A program made the translations under genes and the position numbers. A DNA stretch of 64,000 bases, taken from NCBI RefSeq assembly GCF_042242105.1, contig NC_092024.1, forward strand, positions 1,447,001-1,511,000. The letters run 5' to 3'. The notes beneath the pieces were generated by a model, which searched no databases, was not told the DNA's origin, and saw nothing but the letters and a program-made list of their open reading frames with translations. Shown piece by piece: positions 35,627 through 49,442 of the stretch. The DNA is from Pempheris klunzingeri (taxonomy: Eukaryota; Chordata; Actinopteri; Acropomatiformes; Pempheridae). The stretch's first letter is position 1. The number at the start of each line of letters is the position of its first letter.

Positions 35627-38600
35627 ATTAATCACTAATTCAAGGATTATAGTAGTTCTCTCAGGTGCTCACATAAATAATTATAAACAATAGTAAAGGA
35701 AATATATGTCTGTGGTGTCCAAGATGGAGCTGAGAGTTCTTTTTGATTTGTAGTTTTGTGGCTAAAAAAAATGAGATCCTTTCTTATTGTATGCATTTAG
35801 CACGTTTCATGGGTCAAGTGTGTGGGGGAAGTGCCAGCCCCTTAAACTGTTACTGAGTCAGCTTTCATGTGTGTACATATGCAGTGAAATATGCAGCTTG
35901 AAGAGTGAACCGGACTTCATTCAGGGACCCTGTCAATTTGTGCTCATTTATGTAACCTGCCATGAAATTAAAATCTGATTTCATTTATTCTTAAAGACTC
36001 GCTGTTGCTCACTCATTCGTGTCCTTAGAGCGCCATCTACTGTTCTTTTGAGCACATTGCTGAAAAGGGAGAAAACCACCTGTGCAACAGTCCCACACAC
36101 ACCAGTCGTTTTATTTTGAAATCAGCCGCTGTATTAAAGCTTGTAGAGACTATTAGATGTGCCTACCTCTTTCTCATTAGCACTCGGAGACCTTCAGTAA
36201 GACAACCAGCGTTTTTCCAGAGCAAATTTACCTGCACACTGTTATGACTCACTGGGACACTTGAACAGAGTCATTGTTACATTTTGTTTAGTAACATTGG
36301 CTCTTTCCTACTATAAGAACTCAAATGTCTGCTGTAAAAAATAAAAAAAGCCTTATTGCATCAATTCTGCATTGTTAAATGTTGTCATTTTAATTTATGC
36401 TTTTAAATTTCCTCATCGACCACCTCTATTCCAAGACTGAAATTAAAAGTTAGTCAGTCATGGCTTTTCTGCACAATGATTAATTTTTTTATTGCTCTTA
36501 AGTTATAAAGTAAGTCCCGCAGAAACATGGGAGTCCATTATGCCTGTGCCTGTATGGTTGTACATGCTGCACTATAACAAAACATTCTGCTGCATCTTAT
36601 TTCCAACATGTCTCTGCTGACCAGGGGCACCGGTCACAGCTTGGAGTCTTTAGCCTGTTAAAGTTCTGCCTACAACCAAAAAATGCTCCTAGTGGATTAA
36701 CATGTACCCACCTCCTGTTTTCTACCATACTGGGTCAGCTTTATGCAAATACAATGTTTTAAGTCAATGTCAGCACTACTGAACGTCTATTGGATGGTTC
36801 TACCACAACTGATCTATACGGTGGTGGACTATGACTTACTTATAATCCACCATCCGATTTTCAGAAGGGAAAGATCTGAAAATGAAAGAACGGCTCAAAA
36901 CAGGGAACGAGGGAAGGAAGGCTGACCAATATTGTATTTATTTCCCGGTTTACATTTTTGTGTACCTATTCTCTGCATAGAAAACTGAATGCATCTTCCC
37001 AGGGTCCCTCTGCTCCTCATTGGTTGAGGAGATATCAGAACATCAAGTCGTGGATTACAGTATCACAGCAGTATCTCTACACTGTTGTAGTTCCTTACAG
37101 CTGCCACTAGATGTTACTGTAGAAAGATTCAAGGATTCAAGGATCTTTATTGTCATACCAGCACACATTTCCACATGAGATGGCATGAAATTAAGTGTTT
37201 GGGTCCAAGTTATGTAAGCCAAAGAGAATAAATAAACTGGATAGAAAAATAAATAAGAGCACTATAAAAACAAAAACAAAAACAGCTCTTTAAAAACTCT
37301 ATAAAACAGAATAAGCATGCGTGCAAAATGCAGTTGACCAGGTTTTAAAATGAAATGGTATTTGGCTGATAGCAGTTAACTAGCCCCCAATGATCAATTA
37401 CTTCTCATTCAAGATGACCCACAGAGAAGAAACCACTCCCTATAGCTCCAAACAGGGGTTAGCCTACTTTTACTCAAGTTAAATAATGGTCAACTAAATG
37501 AACTCTGAGGTGACCTGGGAAATCTTCCTCTCAGAGGTCGATCCAGGCAGGAGGGCAAACTTTGACCATCCACAGCTGCCTTTATCTCATTCAGTCCTTG
37601 GGTCTGTCCACGGTCAATCTGCCTCCCCCTCTCTCCCAGGAAAGAAGCACATCATATAAGACTGCTGTTAAACAGGAACTCCACTATGTAATCAGTGAGG
37701 AGTTCATTTACAAGATCTTAAGTTAACAAGCATGAAAACAGAAGGCCTGCGGTGACAGAAACCTCATTATGTGCTTGAGAAATTGGAACAAAAAAGACCA
37801 ATTCATTACCTTTCATGAACATTATGATCCTCTAACTAATGAAACCAGTGATTACAGATATTTAAAAGCATATATAAAATCACTCTGAATAAGATCCCGC
37901 CGCAGTCCAGAAGTGTTTCATTGAGATCGCTCTGTACTCCATCACCTGATAATGGAATTTAACATTGACTATTAGAGACGACTCTACACCTCTACTCTTA
38001 TCTCTACATCTATTATCAGTGGAACTGGAATTGTAAACTGCTTTGTGACCTTATTCTGCCTGTGTGTGTGTGAGAGAGAGGGAGAGAGACAGACACAGAA
38101 CACGTTGTGAAGAAGGAGTGTAGTGTTGATAAGACTGGGTGGTTCAAACTTGACCTGGATGGCGCCGGTTGCAGCTGACATAACCTCACCTCTGCCAGTG
38201 GAGGTAAGGCCCTTTGTGAACTTTAGCAGCCAATCACAACAGGAGGAGTTCACCTCATGGGAGGGAACACACGAAGAAAAAAACAGGTTTAATCTTGCCT
38301 TGTGTATGTGGCAGAAATTTTTTTATTTTTTATTTTGGCTGCAGTTGCAGTGATGATCTTGTATGTAATCCTTGCATCCTTGTTTCAGATGTGTTGTTGG
38401 TTTGCTCTCACATACTTGCAACGTGATTCTGAGTCATTCTGAGTTTCAGTAAGTGCTGTTCAGTAAAAGCTATTTTAACAACCGTTTAAATGTTTTTAAT
38501 GTGAACATGTGAACACAATAACGTTATGATTATTATTTCGTAAAACACACACACATCAATATTCTTATCATGTGCTTCACCGGCATGTGTTCAAACTGCA

Positions 38601-38879
38601 TGATGAAATGATCAATGATGAAATGTTTGAAGAGGAGAGGCCACAGGGTATGTCTACGCCCTGAAGTTCGCCTCGCAGGCAACACCTTCCTGTAGACTGC
38701 ATCCAAAATCTGCCTTACTCAGCAGTCTGGCGGACTACTAACCTCAAGTATGTCCTATTTTTTCATTTATACATTTAATATTTATAATATCTGATCTGTG
38801 CACCTTGTTATGCGTTGCTTTGTAATGCAGCATAACATGAAAATGATCCTGGGAGGAAATTTAAGGGTAAAAAATGACT
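35627..38879. other. Intergenic region between thbd and gnmt
   Basis: About 3.3 kb without a supportable gene. It contains a possible dispersed repeat at 37127-37260, a mixed GT/GA tract near 38060-38095 and otherwise unique-looking AT-rich sequence. Small open frames such as 37984-38253 show no similarity I recognise. Confidence 0.5.
37127..37260. repeat. Probable dispersed repeat starting with tandem TTCAAGGA units
   Basis: TTCAAGGATTCAAGGATC followed by TTTATTGTCATACCAGCAC is a pattern common at the ends of fish retroelement copies, read here in reverse. The family and boundaries are uncertain. Confidence 0.4.
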
Positions 38880-38894
38880 TGACGTTTAACGTCA
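38880..38894. promoter_or_regulatory. CRE-like inverted repeat upstream of gnmt
   Basis: TGACGT and ACGTCA half-sites face each other across three bases, about 140 bases upstream of the TATA box. Half-sites of this kind bind CREB/ATF-type factors. A spaced arrangement is not the consensus CRE, so binding is a guess. Confidence 0.35.
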
Positions 38895-38983
38895 GGGACG
38901 TCTGGTAACGTAAACACGGAAGTGAGGCCGTCTCCCCTTGAATCATCCTATCAGAAAGTAGGCGTCATTTCAGAGCAGACTGT

Positions 38984-39026
38984 CATTGGGTTAAAGTTTG
39001 CCCCCCCCGAGCTGCTCGTATAAATA
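38984..39026 (+). promoter_or_regulatory. gnmt core promoter: reverse CCAAT, HNF4-like site and TATA box
   Basis: TATAAATA lies at 39019-39026, placing transcription start near 39050-39055 and giving a 5' UTR of about 105 bases. An ATTGG (reverse CCAAT) at 38985-38989 overlaps GGGTTAAAGTTT (38988-38999), which resembles HNF4-type liver sites. The TATA call is firm; the other two are suggestive, in keeping with liver expression of GNMT in vertebrates. Confidence 0.6.
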
Positions 39027-39156
39027 AACAACAACCCAAAGCTAGCATGTGTGCAGGATACCTGTAGACGACAGCCACAGCAGTCAGTCCTCCGAGCACC
39101 TCATTCATCTGCAGTGACGGAGAAGAGACAGCCCTCTGACGGGAACAGGCAGCAGC

Positions 39157-42100
39157 ATGTCGGTCGACAGTGTGTTTAGGACCCGCTCTCTCGGTGTGGC
39201 CGCCGAGGGTCTTCCTGACCAGTATGCCGACGGGAAAGCAGCCAAAGTGTGGGAGCTGTACATTGGAGACACGCAGAGTAGGACGAAGGAATATAAAAGC
39301 TGGGTCGTGTCTTTGCTGAAAGAGCACGGGGTGCGGAGAGTGCTGGATGTGGCGTGCGGAACCGGGTAATGTCAGGGTGTGCTGGGACCGTGTGGCAGGT
39401 TTCACTTGGCTGATGCCACGTAGGACTTCGCACCAAGCTCCATTCAAAATTTAGCTCAATTTAATGCGTAACCTTATATGTCAACACGCGCAAAGATCCT
39501 AGTCCAAACTAGTGTGTAATATGTATTGTTATACGGCCCATACTGCAATTCGGCCTAATTTCTATACATTAAATATACATTATTTAAATAAGATGCCCAT
39601 TTTTTTACCCTTCCTGTTTTAATCTATGGCACCTGTGGTAAAATAATAGATCTGTTGAAAAGCATGTGCAATGCCAGTGCAGTCTATTAAATGTATGCCA
39701 AATTGAGGATTAATTATGCAGTAGTATTGAAGGAGTTAAAATAAAAAGGGCTCCCATTATAACCCTCCAGCTTTATGAATGGGTGTGCCCATTCTGAAAG
39801 TACACACAGATTATGCAGCTCCATCACCCAGTCTAACTTTATTACATGTCAGTCTCCTACGTCTATTTTTTTTTAACTTTCCTGTGCTTAATGGAGCCAT
39901 GCACAAATACAAGAAGAGTAGTTTCACTTTGGTGTGCAGGTGCAGATGACTCATTTTGTGAAAGTATTACCAAATTCAGTTTTGTTCTGTAATGACTAAG
40001 TTAGATTATCATCATAGCTAATCAAGCTAGTTTGACTTTCCTGGAATTTCAACCCGCTGACCCTTTCAACTATGGACAAAATCCGGATTAGGCGAGAGAA
40101 TAATGAATGGAAGTGCAGAGTTGCAGCAGCCTCTGTGCCAGCTCCTGCCTCCAGCAGCAGTCAGGGGCTGAGACATGCTGATCAAAAGGCTTTTTTTTGT
40201 GTGTTAATATTACGGCTAAGAAGGCTTATATGGCCTAAATAAGTCTATTGTTTTTTAAACTAGAAGCTAGCTGTGGAACTTCACTCGTGTGGGATACAGA
40301 TTTAGGGTTCACTGTTAGGTGGCCTGGTTCTGGGTCGCTAGAGGTAGTTTTGACTGGTTCCCTGCAGGCTGTTTACCTTTGCTGATAGTCCACCAGCGCC
40401 CAGGAACAGCAGCAAGGCCACTGGCTGAACTCAGACAAGAAAACAACACACTTTAACCTCTCCCTCTAGAATCTCACTGCACCTTTATGGTCTACTTATC
40501 TGGGAGAAATCGTGCAGGAGATGCACAACACGATTTTACACAACAGCCACTTGATTACTGCTTCAGCTCCGCAGTCATTTGCATCTCCAAAGTAAACATT
40601 GTAAAGCTTTGTATCTGGCAGAGCACTGGCTGCTGGGATGTGTTCCCCCACTATGGAGGAACCCAGCACACAGACTGACCCCATTCCATAGTATGTCTCA
40701 GTGTCACGACCATCTGGGGCGACGTACACACGCTCGGTGTGGAATGATGTTACGCCTCACTATTTTTGGCCGTGCAAATGTGCTCGTGATACCAGACTTT
40801 CCAGTTGTTCTGTGTTCAGATTTAGTGACAGTTTATACAAGAGCAGAGGAACCTGCTTATTCTGCATTCAGTCCACATCATCATAACCTTTATTCCTACT
40901 ATTGCTTTTTTTTGGTTTTACTGTTGCTTTTTGTATTTTTTAAAAGTCTTTCTTTGCAGTTCTATATTATTATGCAGTTACACAGTCACAGTTAATGATT
41001 TCAGCATGCTACCTTTTTCTTTCTCAGGTCATTGCCCACTGAATCTCTCTTTTTTTAAGGATGTTTTTTAACTCTTGCATATCGTAGAACATTAACTCAG
41101 ATCTAGTTACTATTTGGAAAGAGCTGTAAACAGCTATCATCACAGAAGAGACGTCAGCGGGAGAAGAATCCAAACAAAATTCAGCAGCCTCAGTTCAGAA
41201 GGTGTTGTGGTCTGGGTTCATCTAAGCACGAGCAGCCGCTGACAATCAGAGGTGGATGACAGCAATTCTGGTAGATTTCGCTCATTTTCCGGCCAAAAAT
41301 GAGTGTAGGAGCACCCAGTCCATCAGTCCATGAACATCATCTCCTGACTCACTCTTACAAAGCAGTTAAAAAGGGTCCATTGCTAAACATTTTTAGAAAT
41401 GTGTGTTCCACTTTGCTGCAGCACAAATTAGAGTGTGTGTGTGGTCATGTTGGGTTAAGTTGTTGTACAACACTTGTATTTACGACGCATTTGTGAATTA
41501 TTTTTTAGAGTTGACTCCATTATGTTGGTGGAGGAGGGGTTTAATATGGTGAGCGTGGACGCCAGCGACAAAATGCTCAAGTATGCACTGAAGTCTCGAT
41601 GGGAGAGGAGAAAAGAACAAGCCTTTGACCAGTGGGGTACGACATTTTCCATGCTGTTAGGGTTGAATTTTCATGTTTGAATGTTGACATTTGAATCTAA
41701 TTCCTCTTTGGCTGTTCCTCTTCCTCAGTGATCGAAGAGGCCAACTGGTTGACGCTAGCAGAGGATATCCAGAAACCAGGGGATGGGTTTGATGCCGTTA
41801 TCTGCCTCGGCAACTCATTCGCCCACTTACCAGACTTTAAAGGTACGTGAGAGAGAAAAGGGCAGAGGCATCTCTTTAAATGATCCGTTTTTGGAATGAC
41901 CTCCTTCATGTTGTTCTTATTCAAACAATGTGGTTCAATTGAAGACCATTGTGTTGATTGTGCACGATCATGTTAGTGATGCTGTTTTGTTCCCAGGGGA
42001 CCAGAGTGACCAAAAGTTGGCCCTTCAGAACATTGCCAGTATGGTCAGACCAGGCGGGATCCTCATCATCGACCACCGTAACTACGACTACATCCTGGAG

Positions 42101-44238
42101 ACCGGCCGGGCCCCACAAGGCAAAAATATCTACTACAAGGTAGTAAACATAACAGAGTTGGTTACAAAGGATGCACACTGGCATGCTGAGGGATCATTTT
42201 GTACTTCATCCAACCTCTTTCTTTTCCGTTTCCTCATTTCTGCTGCAAACCTGTGTCCTTTTAGATCACCTCATATATGGTGTTAGGCTCCTCTGGCTGC
42301 GTGGTGAAAGCAGCATGTTAGCAGAGCAGCAGCACTTTCACTCTCCATATGTGTCTGCACACGATGTATTCAGGCTCCCGTAAGACAGCTGGACTGATTA
42401 AAATAGACGTCTGAAACGCTTCCTGTCTGAGGTGTGCTTAAGGTCACAGCTGGTTTGCTGACTCTTCAGAGTTAGACTATTAACAACTGACATGCACATT
42501 TTGGTTACTCTATGTTGTCGGAAACCATCAGCTAAAACCTACTCATTACCCACGAAATCTCTTCTTCGTTAAGGCAGTTTTATTGGTTTTATTTTTTAAA
42601 AATGCCCGGGGCTTAATATCTGGTAGCTGTACTCAGGCCTTGGTCACACTCTCCAGCTTGGCTGCATTTGTTGGTGGGAAGCCAGAGGGGGATCAAGGAA
42701 TCTGTGTGACGGCTGGTGGTTTGTTGTTTCTGAGTGTGTCCTGGTGCCTCAACATTCTCTGTCTCAAAATCCCAAGAATCTACCAGTGCAGTGCTGCCAA
42801 AAGTCATGTCAGCGTTTTTTCCTCAACCATTTTGACCATGTAGTTGTCCTCGTTACATAAGAAGCAGCCCAATGAACTGACTCACGTGTGGAATGATTCC
42901 CCAAGAAGGTTGAAAGAGATTACTTAAAGATGCCAAAGAATAACAAAAGCATCAGCCTGAACGGTACATTTAATCTAAATTTCTACTGGCTCTTCATTGC
43001 TTTGCAGCGAGCTGAACAAACAGCATTGTTCATGAATGGTTTAATAACACCATCCCTAGCAGCAGCCGAGTTTAAGACCTAATCTCTATTTAGAGCCTGC
43101 TGGATATTGTGAAATTTACAATGAGCGGCCCCAATGAAATGAGCAAAAAAGACCACACAGGAAGATGTGAAAATAAGTTAAGCGTGTACATATGCAGCTC
43201 AAAATAATGTCTAGCGTTTACTCTGTGGCTCGAATGCCTGTTTTTCTGCATGGAGTGCAGCACCATGACAGCATATGATTGGGAACAGACATCTAAAGTG
43301 GAGTCAAACAACCAATGCTGCAATTTATTATCTAGCTTATCAGCAAAAGCTGAAAGATATATTATGGAAATACAAACATGTAACAGCAGGTGCCAACAGC
43401 AATAAGCCATATTGGATTTACGTAATTTTCCTCCAAACATGTTCCATATTCTATAATCCACCCAAAGTGGGAGCTATCCAGCTGGAAGGCCGGAATAGAA
43501 ATACTAAATCAACAGTCGTGTGCTATGCAAAATCCCCCTCTGATACCTCCATCGTCTCAGTCTGCTCAACTCCATAACTGTAAGAGCCACATCCTGGTTC
43601 TTATAAATCACTTCTAATCAGCTCTGCTCACTCTTGGCCGTTACTGCAGAAAAGAGGGAAGGTTAATGATAATAATAATAATAATTCATAAATGTGTGTG
43701 TGTGTGTGTTGTGTCACAGAGCGATCTAACTCAGGACATCTCCACCTCGGTGCTGTGGGTCAACAGTAAGCCCCACATGATCACTCTGGACTACACCATC
43801 CACGTGCCCAAGGCCACCCTCCACAATCTTCCTGAAGTCAGGTAGGTCAGCACAGCGTTAAAGCCCAGCAACAACATCCACGGCGTCCTGTCAAGTCAAA
43901 ATATTATCTCACAGCCTGGGTTATTTTCTGAAGACTCTCTTGTAACGTCCCACACAGTCGAGGTTGAAGGACTCTCTGAGCAGACGTGTTAGACACAATA
44001 AAAAACACCTTTTACTGTGAGTTTGGAGGAATTCTAATGTGGCCGTGCTCCGTTTGTCCTCCCCAGTAAATTCCGTCTGTCCTACTACCCTCATCGTCTG
44101 GAGAGCTTCAAATCTTTGCTGAAGGAGGCCTTCTACGGCAAAATGGAGCACAGCGTCTTCGGAGATTTCCAGACGTACGTCCCCAGCCAGTCCCAGGCCC
44201 CGTGCTACTTTATCCACGTCTGTAAGAAGACGGCCTAA
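39157..44238 (+). CDS. gnmt: Glycine N-methyltransferase (6 exons, 295 aa)
   Basis: This cytosolic, liver-rich enzyme transfers the methyl group of S-adenosylmethionine to glycine, making sarcosine and S-adenosylhomocysteine, and so sets the SAM/SAH ratio; it also binds folate. Exons: 39157-39365, 41509-41636, 41729-41842, 41997-42139, 43720-43841, 44067-44238. All are GT-AG and the sum is 888 bases, giving 295 aa, equal to human GNMT. Visible signatures: N-terminal [22 protein letters not shown]-binding motif [10 protein letters not shown] (62-70), [12 protein letters not shown], the [12 protein letters not shown] active-site segment, IDHRNYD (carrying the conserved Arg), [18 protein letters not shown] and C-terminal CYFIHV. 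Nothing is truncated. Intron 1 (2.1 kb) and intron 4 (1.6 kb) hold only chance open frames. The exon 5 acceptor follows a (TG)n tract. The ATG at 39157 matches the family start with one extra residue. Confidence 0.97.
43667..43714. repeat. (ATA)n and (TG)n tracts at the gnmt exon 5 acceptor
   Basis: An AATAAT run (43667-43686) is followed by TG repeats (43693-43709 and GTGT to 43714), which end only five bases before exon 5 (acceptor CACAG at 43715-43719). The tract replaces the usual polypyrimidine tract. Confidence 0.85.
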
Positions 44239-45415
44239 GAGCCCCCCCCCACCCCTCCAACGTGCTACACATACACACTGCTAGGAAAACAGCAGCTCTC
44301 TGTCCTCGTGCTCCTACAGTCCTCCAGATTTGGGTAAAATTCTATTTGAATATGTCTGAAAAATATACTTTGTCTTTGATTTCTAGTCTGTTTTAGGAAA
44401 GTATACAAGATGCACACAGGAGTCTGGTAGTCTGGTTAGGCTCTGGGCTCACTGGACCTGTTAAGTGATGAGCACACGGACACTGAGATCATCCTGGTAG
44501 TCTGTGACTACAGTGGCAGTCAAGAGCTGGCATTCACAATTATTTTGACAAGTTGACAAGACGAGTTGAACATTTTCTCAAATAATTTTAAACCAGCAGA
44601 GCCTCTCCAGCTTTGCTGTTAACAGACATCTGATTCTGATCTCTAGTTGACTCACAATAAGGTCAAACCTGGTTTGAAAAATGTATTCCAAATGTACCAG
44701 ACCTCTGTTTGTGCCCATATCTGGTATCTTCCCAATGTGCCGCTTTCCGTGTTTTCCTCACTTCCCCCCCGCTCCCCTCCTCTCTGGACTTTGGTATCCA
44801 CAACGAACAAATGGTGCTGAACATTAGTGATGTTCCTCAACATGGAATTAATCACCAGTTATGTACAAAGAAAGATGTTCTTAGACATGTTCTTAGACTT
44901 TTGTGTTTTGTAAGTTTACCAAACGAGTCTTAAAAGCACAGATGCTTCATCTGTGGATTGTGAATACGGTAGCCTTTCTTTCATTTGTATTGTCAAGGCT
45001 GGAAAATGTAAAAAAAAAAAAATGCTGATCTCATTGTGGCCTTGTTTTAAGTTTGGGCAAATCTTCGACAGGCACGGTCTGACGGCAGTTCTTTGTTCAC
45101 CTGCAATCATGCACAGTCGTTGACTTAAAGGAGAAAAGGCACTTGAAGATTGTGAATTCCCTGGTACCTTTAAAGGTACGGTGGAAAGTACCCGTTTGGA
45201 TCAATCAGTCAAGAATCCTCCACCCTGAAGTGTCCTTGACTACCTCAGCAAATACCAGAGCTAAATGACAGATGGCTGAGATCTCCCCAAAAGCTTCAGA
45301 CTTGAATGGAATTGGCCTTCTTGTAGCAATTTAGGTTTTCTTTAACTGACTTCTAGTCTATTAGAGGCAAAAACAGCCTTTTCTGGTCATCACCTCCTCC
45401 ACCATTATCGGTCAC

Positions 45416-45421
45416 AATAAA
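45416..45421 (+). other. first canonical AATAAA after gnmt
   Basis: This is the first AATAAA I found downstream of the gnmt stop, about 1.2 kb away. A nearer variant signal could be used instead, so the 3' end of gnmt is unresolved. Confidence 0.3.
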
Positions 45422-48400
45422 AACTGAAGTCCCAATTGAGGATTCATCCAAAACTGCAGCACTCAGAGAGCCTGGAGTGATTCTAAGCAAACATTTAGAT
45501 TACTGTAATAACTGTGAAAACCCAACACTCTTTTAAATTGTGTTATCAACCAAAGATGTTTGAAAAGTATGCCTCAAATAATTGAGTTCACCCAAATAAC
45601 GAGAGGAACAAGATGGAAGAATAATTTATTTCTCTGTATCATCCGAGCTCAAATACATTTTGCTTTGATACTAAATTAAAAACGTGTTTTTCACTGGAAT
45701 GAGAAACCAAATATCATCACTACCTCTGCTGTTTGCCTTAACAAGACGGCGCGGTGCGTTCAAATGTCGTGCCGGTGCCTCTTGTAGAACCAAATGGACG
45801 GCACGCAGCAGTTTGTGATGGAGATCAACAGTGGGGTCAGAATGTTGTTAGAGTGGCTGGATGTTTGAGTGGGGCTGAAATTTTGTGTAGAGATAAAACT
45901 TTTTCAGAACTGTCCTGTTATGTTGCCAATTCTTTAAAAAAACGATTTTCCTAATGGATAATGATCATTGGAATTCTTTTGCATGAAATTAAAAATACAT
46001 GATACAAGTATTCTGACTGTCGTGATTCTATTTTTGGTGTTGAGTTTCTGGGACACAATAGACAGATATATTCAGCAGGGACTCTGTGTCCAGTTCAAGT
46101 CCATACGGACGGGATTACCCAGATAAAGTGTGTGTACAAAGGAACAATGATATAGTGTGCCGGACCCTCTGCAGGGTTCCCTCTGCTGTTGCATGGCTTT
46201 CTGCCTTAATCAGCAGCACGGGACAAGCATGGGGCGCCTTTTTAGAGCTCATCTGTTCCTCTGTTCACAATAACCACCTCACAGTAACAGGAGCATAACG
46301 TTCAAAAATAGAAATGCAGAATCTCAGCTAGCAATAAAGACAATTTGAAATCGTGCCAGCGTTTCATCATCTACTTCACGTCTTATATTAGCACTTGTTA
46401 TACACGAATCTTTTGGCATTCTGCATGTGAGGGTTCACACAATGTGCACGCTGATGCACATATCTGAGAGTTGCACAGTTCATTAGAGAAGCAGTTCAAT
46501 CCATGCTGATCGAGGGGGGGGGGCTCAGCGCATCACTACCTCAGTGAAAAATATTTATCATGTACATTTGAATTCTTCATCAAAGCAACACAAAGTAACA
46601 GAATTGTGCCAAAGTAACTGATGAAAAGTCTAGAGAATTTGTAGACATTATAAATGTAACCATGTTATTATAATGTGCAGAGTACAGTTTTGACACAAGA
46701 GGGCGCTATTACATTACATTACATGTAACTATTCAAATGTAGTCAGAACCCCTTTAGTAAACTTGTGCTTTTTGTCTTTCTGCATGATACATTTTTATCA
46801 GTTTCACCACTATGATTATTTTATCTTAAATGAACACTGAAATCTAAGCAAGTTTTTAATGTCTCATTTGATTTTAATGACACTGGACTGCTGTCCATTC
46901 TGTTTATCATGATGGTGTGATATCTTGCTTTAAAGACTCAAGACCTTCACATTTACTTTACTTTGTCTTACTTTACTTTTTGTGTGAGGTTGAAACCTGT
47001 TTCTTTACTTCTTGCTCTCCTGCACTGCTGCAACACATCAAAATTCAAAGAACACAGGAGTTCTTAGCCCCAATAAAACACAGAGCTCCTTCACATCTGA
47101 CATTTAGTCAGTGAGGGACACTTCCTGCCTTGTCTGTCTGACCTCTGAACATGAACTTGCTCACCATCATCCAGCTTCTCTTCCCTGGAGTGGAGCGTCT
47201 GGACCTCATCTCGTCTCATGTCTCCGAGGTCTGCTATCAGGCTCTGTGGTAGACGGCCGTGCAAGGAGCTGATACACAAACCAGATGTGAAACTGTTTGC
47301 CAGATGTGGCTGCTCCGCTTTGCTTTGCTCCAGTTAGAGGAGTCAAAGTGGTCAACCATGACTGGCTTTACTGGGGAGGATCGCTTTCACGGCACGTCAT
47401 TGGCCAAATCAAACAAAAACAGAGGGAGCTGAGGGAGACAGATTGGCTGGAAAGATGGAGATGAGTAATTATGATTAATAATGATTATACTGAAGCGCCT
47501 TTAAAGGGGAGAAGAAGAAAAGGGATAAAATTAACTATTTAAGACCATATGTTCTTGCTGCAAAATAATTTATGATGTTTGTACTTGGAGAGAAAATGAT
47601 TTTTTGTTAATGTGGAGTTGTGGAAGTGCGTCTATTCACCTCCCCATTTAATGTACTTGTCATATTTGGAGTTTTCTGACCCCAGCACTTGATAAGAATG
47701 AGATCCAGTCTTCAGCGCATCCCTTCAGAAAACCTACAGTATTTGCAGCATCACTGACTGTCGTTTCGGTGCCGTATCAACACACCCAGTCACCCAGCTG
47801 TTACATATTTTGTCTTTCTAAGCTCTCCTTGTATGGTAGCACATTCCTGGGGAAAAGAAAGTGAAGCAACAGCAGTTTGTTTGGAGTTAATCTCCTGTAA
47901 CCAGACTGGCATCTTGTAAAGCTCACAGGTCTGGAGAAATTCAAGCACATTTTTGGAGAAAAGGGTACAGTGGACCGCTGTTATATTTCAAACCATTGAA
48001 ACGACCCAAAGGACAACTCGGTTGTACCTAACAAGATATACGAGATTTGTGTAATTTCTGGTCTTGTTGAAACTCTCTTTCCTTTCTTTATTCCATAAAA
48101 AAGCTGTGACTCTGTAGTCCCCTGCAGCTGTTTTAGCCTCTTTCTGCCGGTTGTTTCGGTTTGGCAGCCCTTTCACAGGGTTTTGGGCCACAGGAATCTT
48201 CCAGACAGAAGGGTGGTGCAGACCAAATCCGAGGTAAAAGAGTGAATATTGGATTTCAGTTCGTCAGGTGGCTACAAACAGGACTCCAGCTAAATGCTAA
48301 TGTCGCTCTGTGTCTGTTGGATGTGTGAAAAGGCAACTGATTGCTAACACATTAGCCATAGCAGCTTCAGCCTATAAGGTGATAATTCGTCAATGCTGTG

Positions 48401-48660
48401 TTTACAGCTTAATCCTGCTGCTGCCAAATGGCTCATAAATCAATGTTTTGCTGCTTTCAGGGAACAAGACAACAATACAGTCTTTTCTTGTGCAAAAGTA
48501 AGATGGGAAGGTCGATACCACTCTGGTTACAATTTGATTTTCATCTAACGCTCAGCAAGAAAGCAGATTTAAATCAAACTATTTGTCAAACTATTCTTTT
48601 AAGTATGTATTAAGTATACGTTTTTTAAGTAACATTTCTCAGTAAAGCTGTTACTTAAAG

Positions 48661-48697
<37 letters not shown>
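48661..48697. repeat. Compound (AT)n(AG)n microsatellite
   Basis: Ten AT units run straight into about eight AG units. Confidence 0.95.
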
Positions 48698-49327
48698 ATT
48701 CACCGATCTAGCTTGACTCGTAGCAGAAGACAGGGAAAGCAGAGGGATGTCTTTGATGATTTAATCTTACATCTCATCTTTGCCGACATAAACGGGGGGG
48801 ACCCACAACCCTTGTAAAGAGCTGCAACCGTTAAAGTGAGAGTGGGAAAAGATGTAGGGGGGAATCCAAAGGTGCTGAAAGACAAAAAGCTGAGAAGGGG
48901 ATGAGGGGAAAGAAAGTCAGACAGTATCTAACCGGCAACAGTTGCCTCCACTGCGAGCTGCCAGATGAGAGTTTTCCAGATGTTAGAGGTAGAGGAAGAA
49001 AAGGGAGGGGGTGTGGAGAGAAAAAGAAGTAAAACAGATTTTTTTCTCCTACTTTTTTATTTGTCTTCCTCTGACTTTCCGTGGCAGGTCAGAGTGCGAG
49101 GTAAGTGGCTACAAACACTTGAGCAAGGTGAGGGCCTGTGAGTGCTGTGATAGCCTCTGTTGGCCCCACAGCGCTCACACAAACAATAGATAGAGGAAAA
49201 AAAGCTTGACGGCCTGCTATAAACTCACTGAACTGCTTTCTTTCTCCTCCACCTCTCCCCTTTTTTTACTTCTTCCTCCCACATCACTGATCGTTTTCTT
49301 TCCAGGGAGCATGAGAAATGATGTTTT

Positions 49328-49329
<2 letters not shown>

Positions 49330-49376
<47 letters not shown>
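49330..49376. repeat. (TG)n microsatellite
   Basis: About 23 perfect TG units. A second, longer tract starts 66 bases further on. Confidence 0.95.
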
Positions 49377-49377
<1 letters not shown>

Positions 49378-49440
49378 ATGTGATTCCTTAGAACTAAAAG
49401 TCTGGCTTTCATTTTTCAATCCCCTTGTGTAAGTGTGTGT

Positions 49441-49442
<2 letters not shown>

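Noticed and set aside
40579-40995. 138-codon frame in gnmt intron 1
   Set aside because: It lies wholly within an intron, with a low-complexity C-terminus and no similarity.
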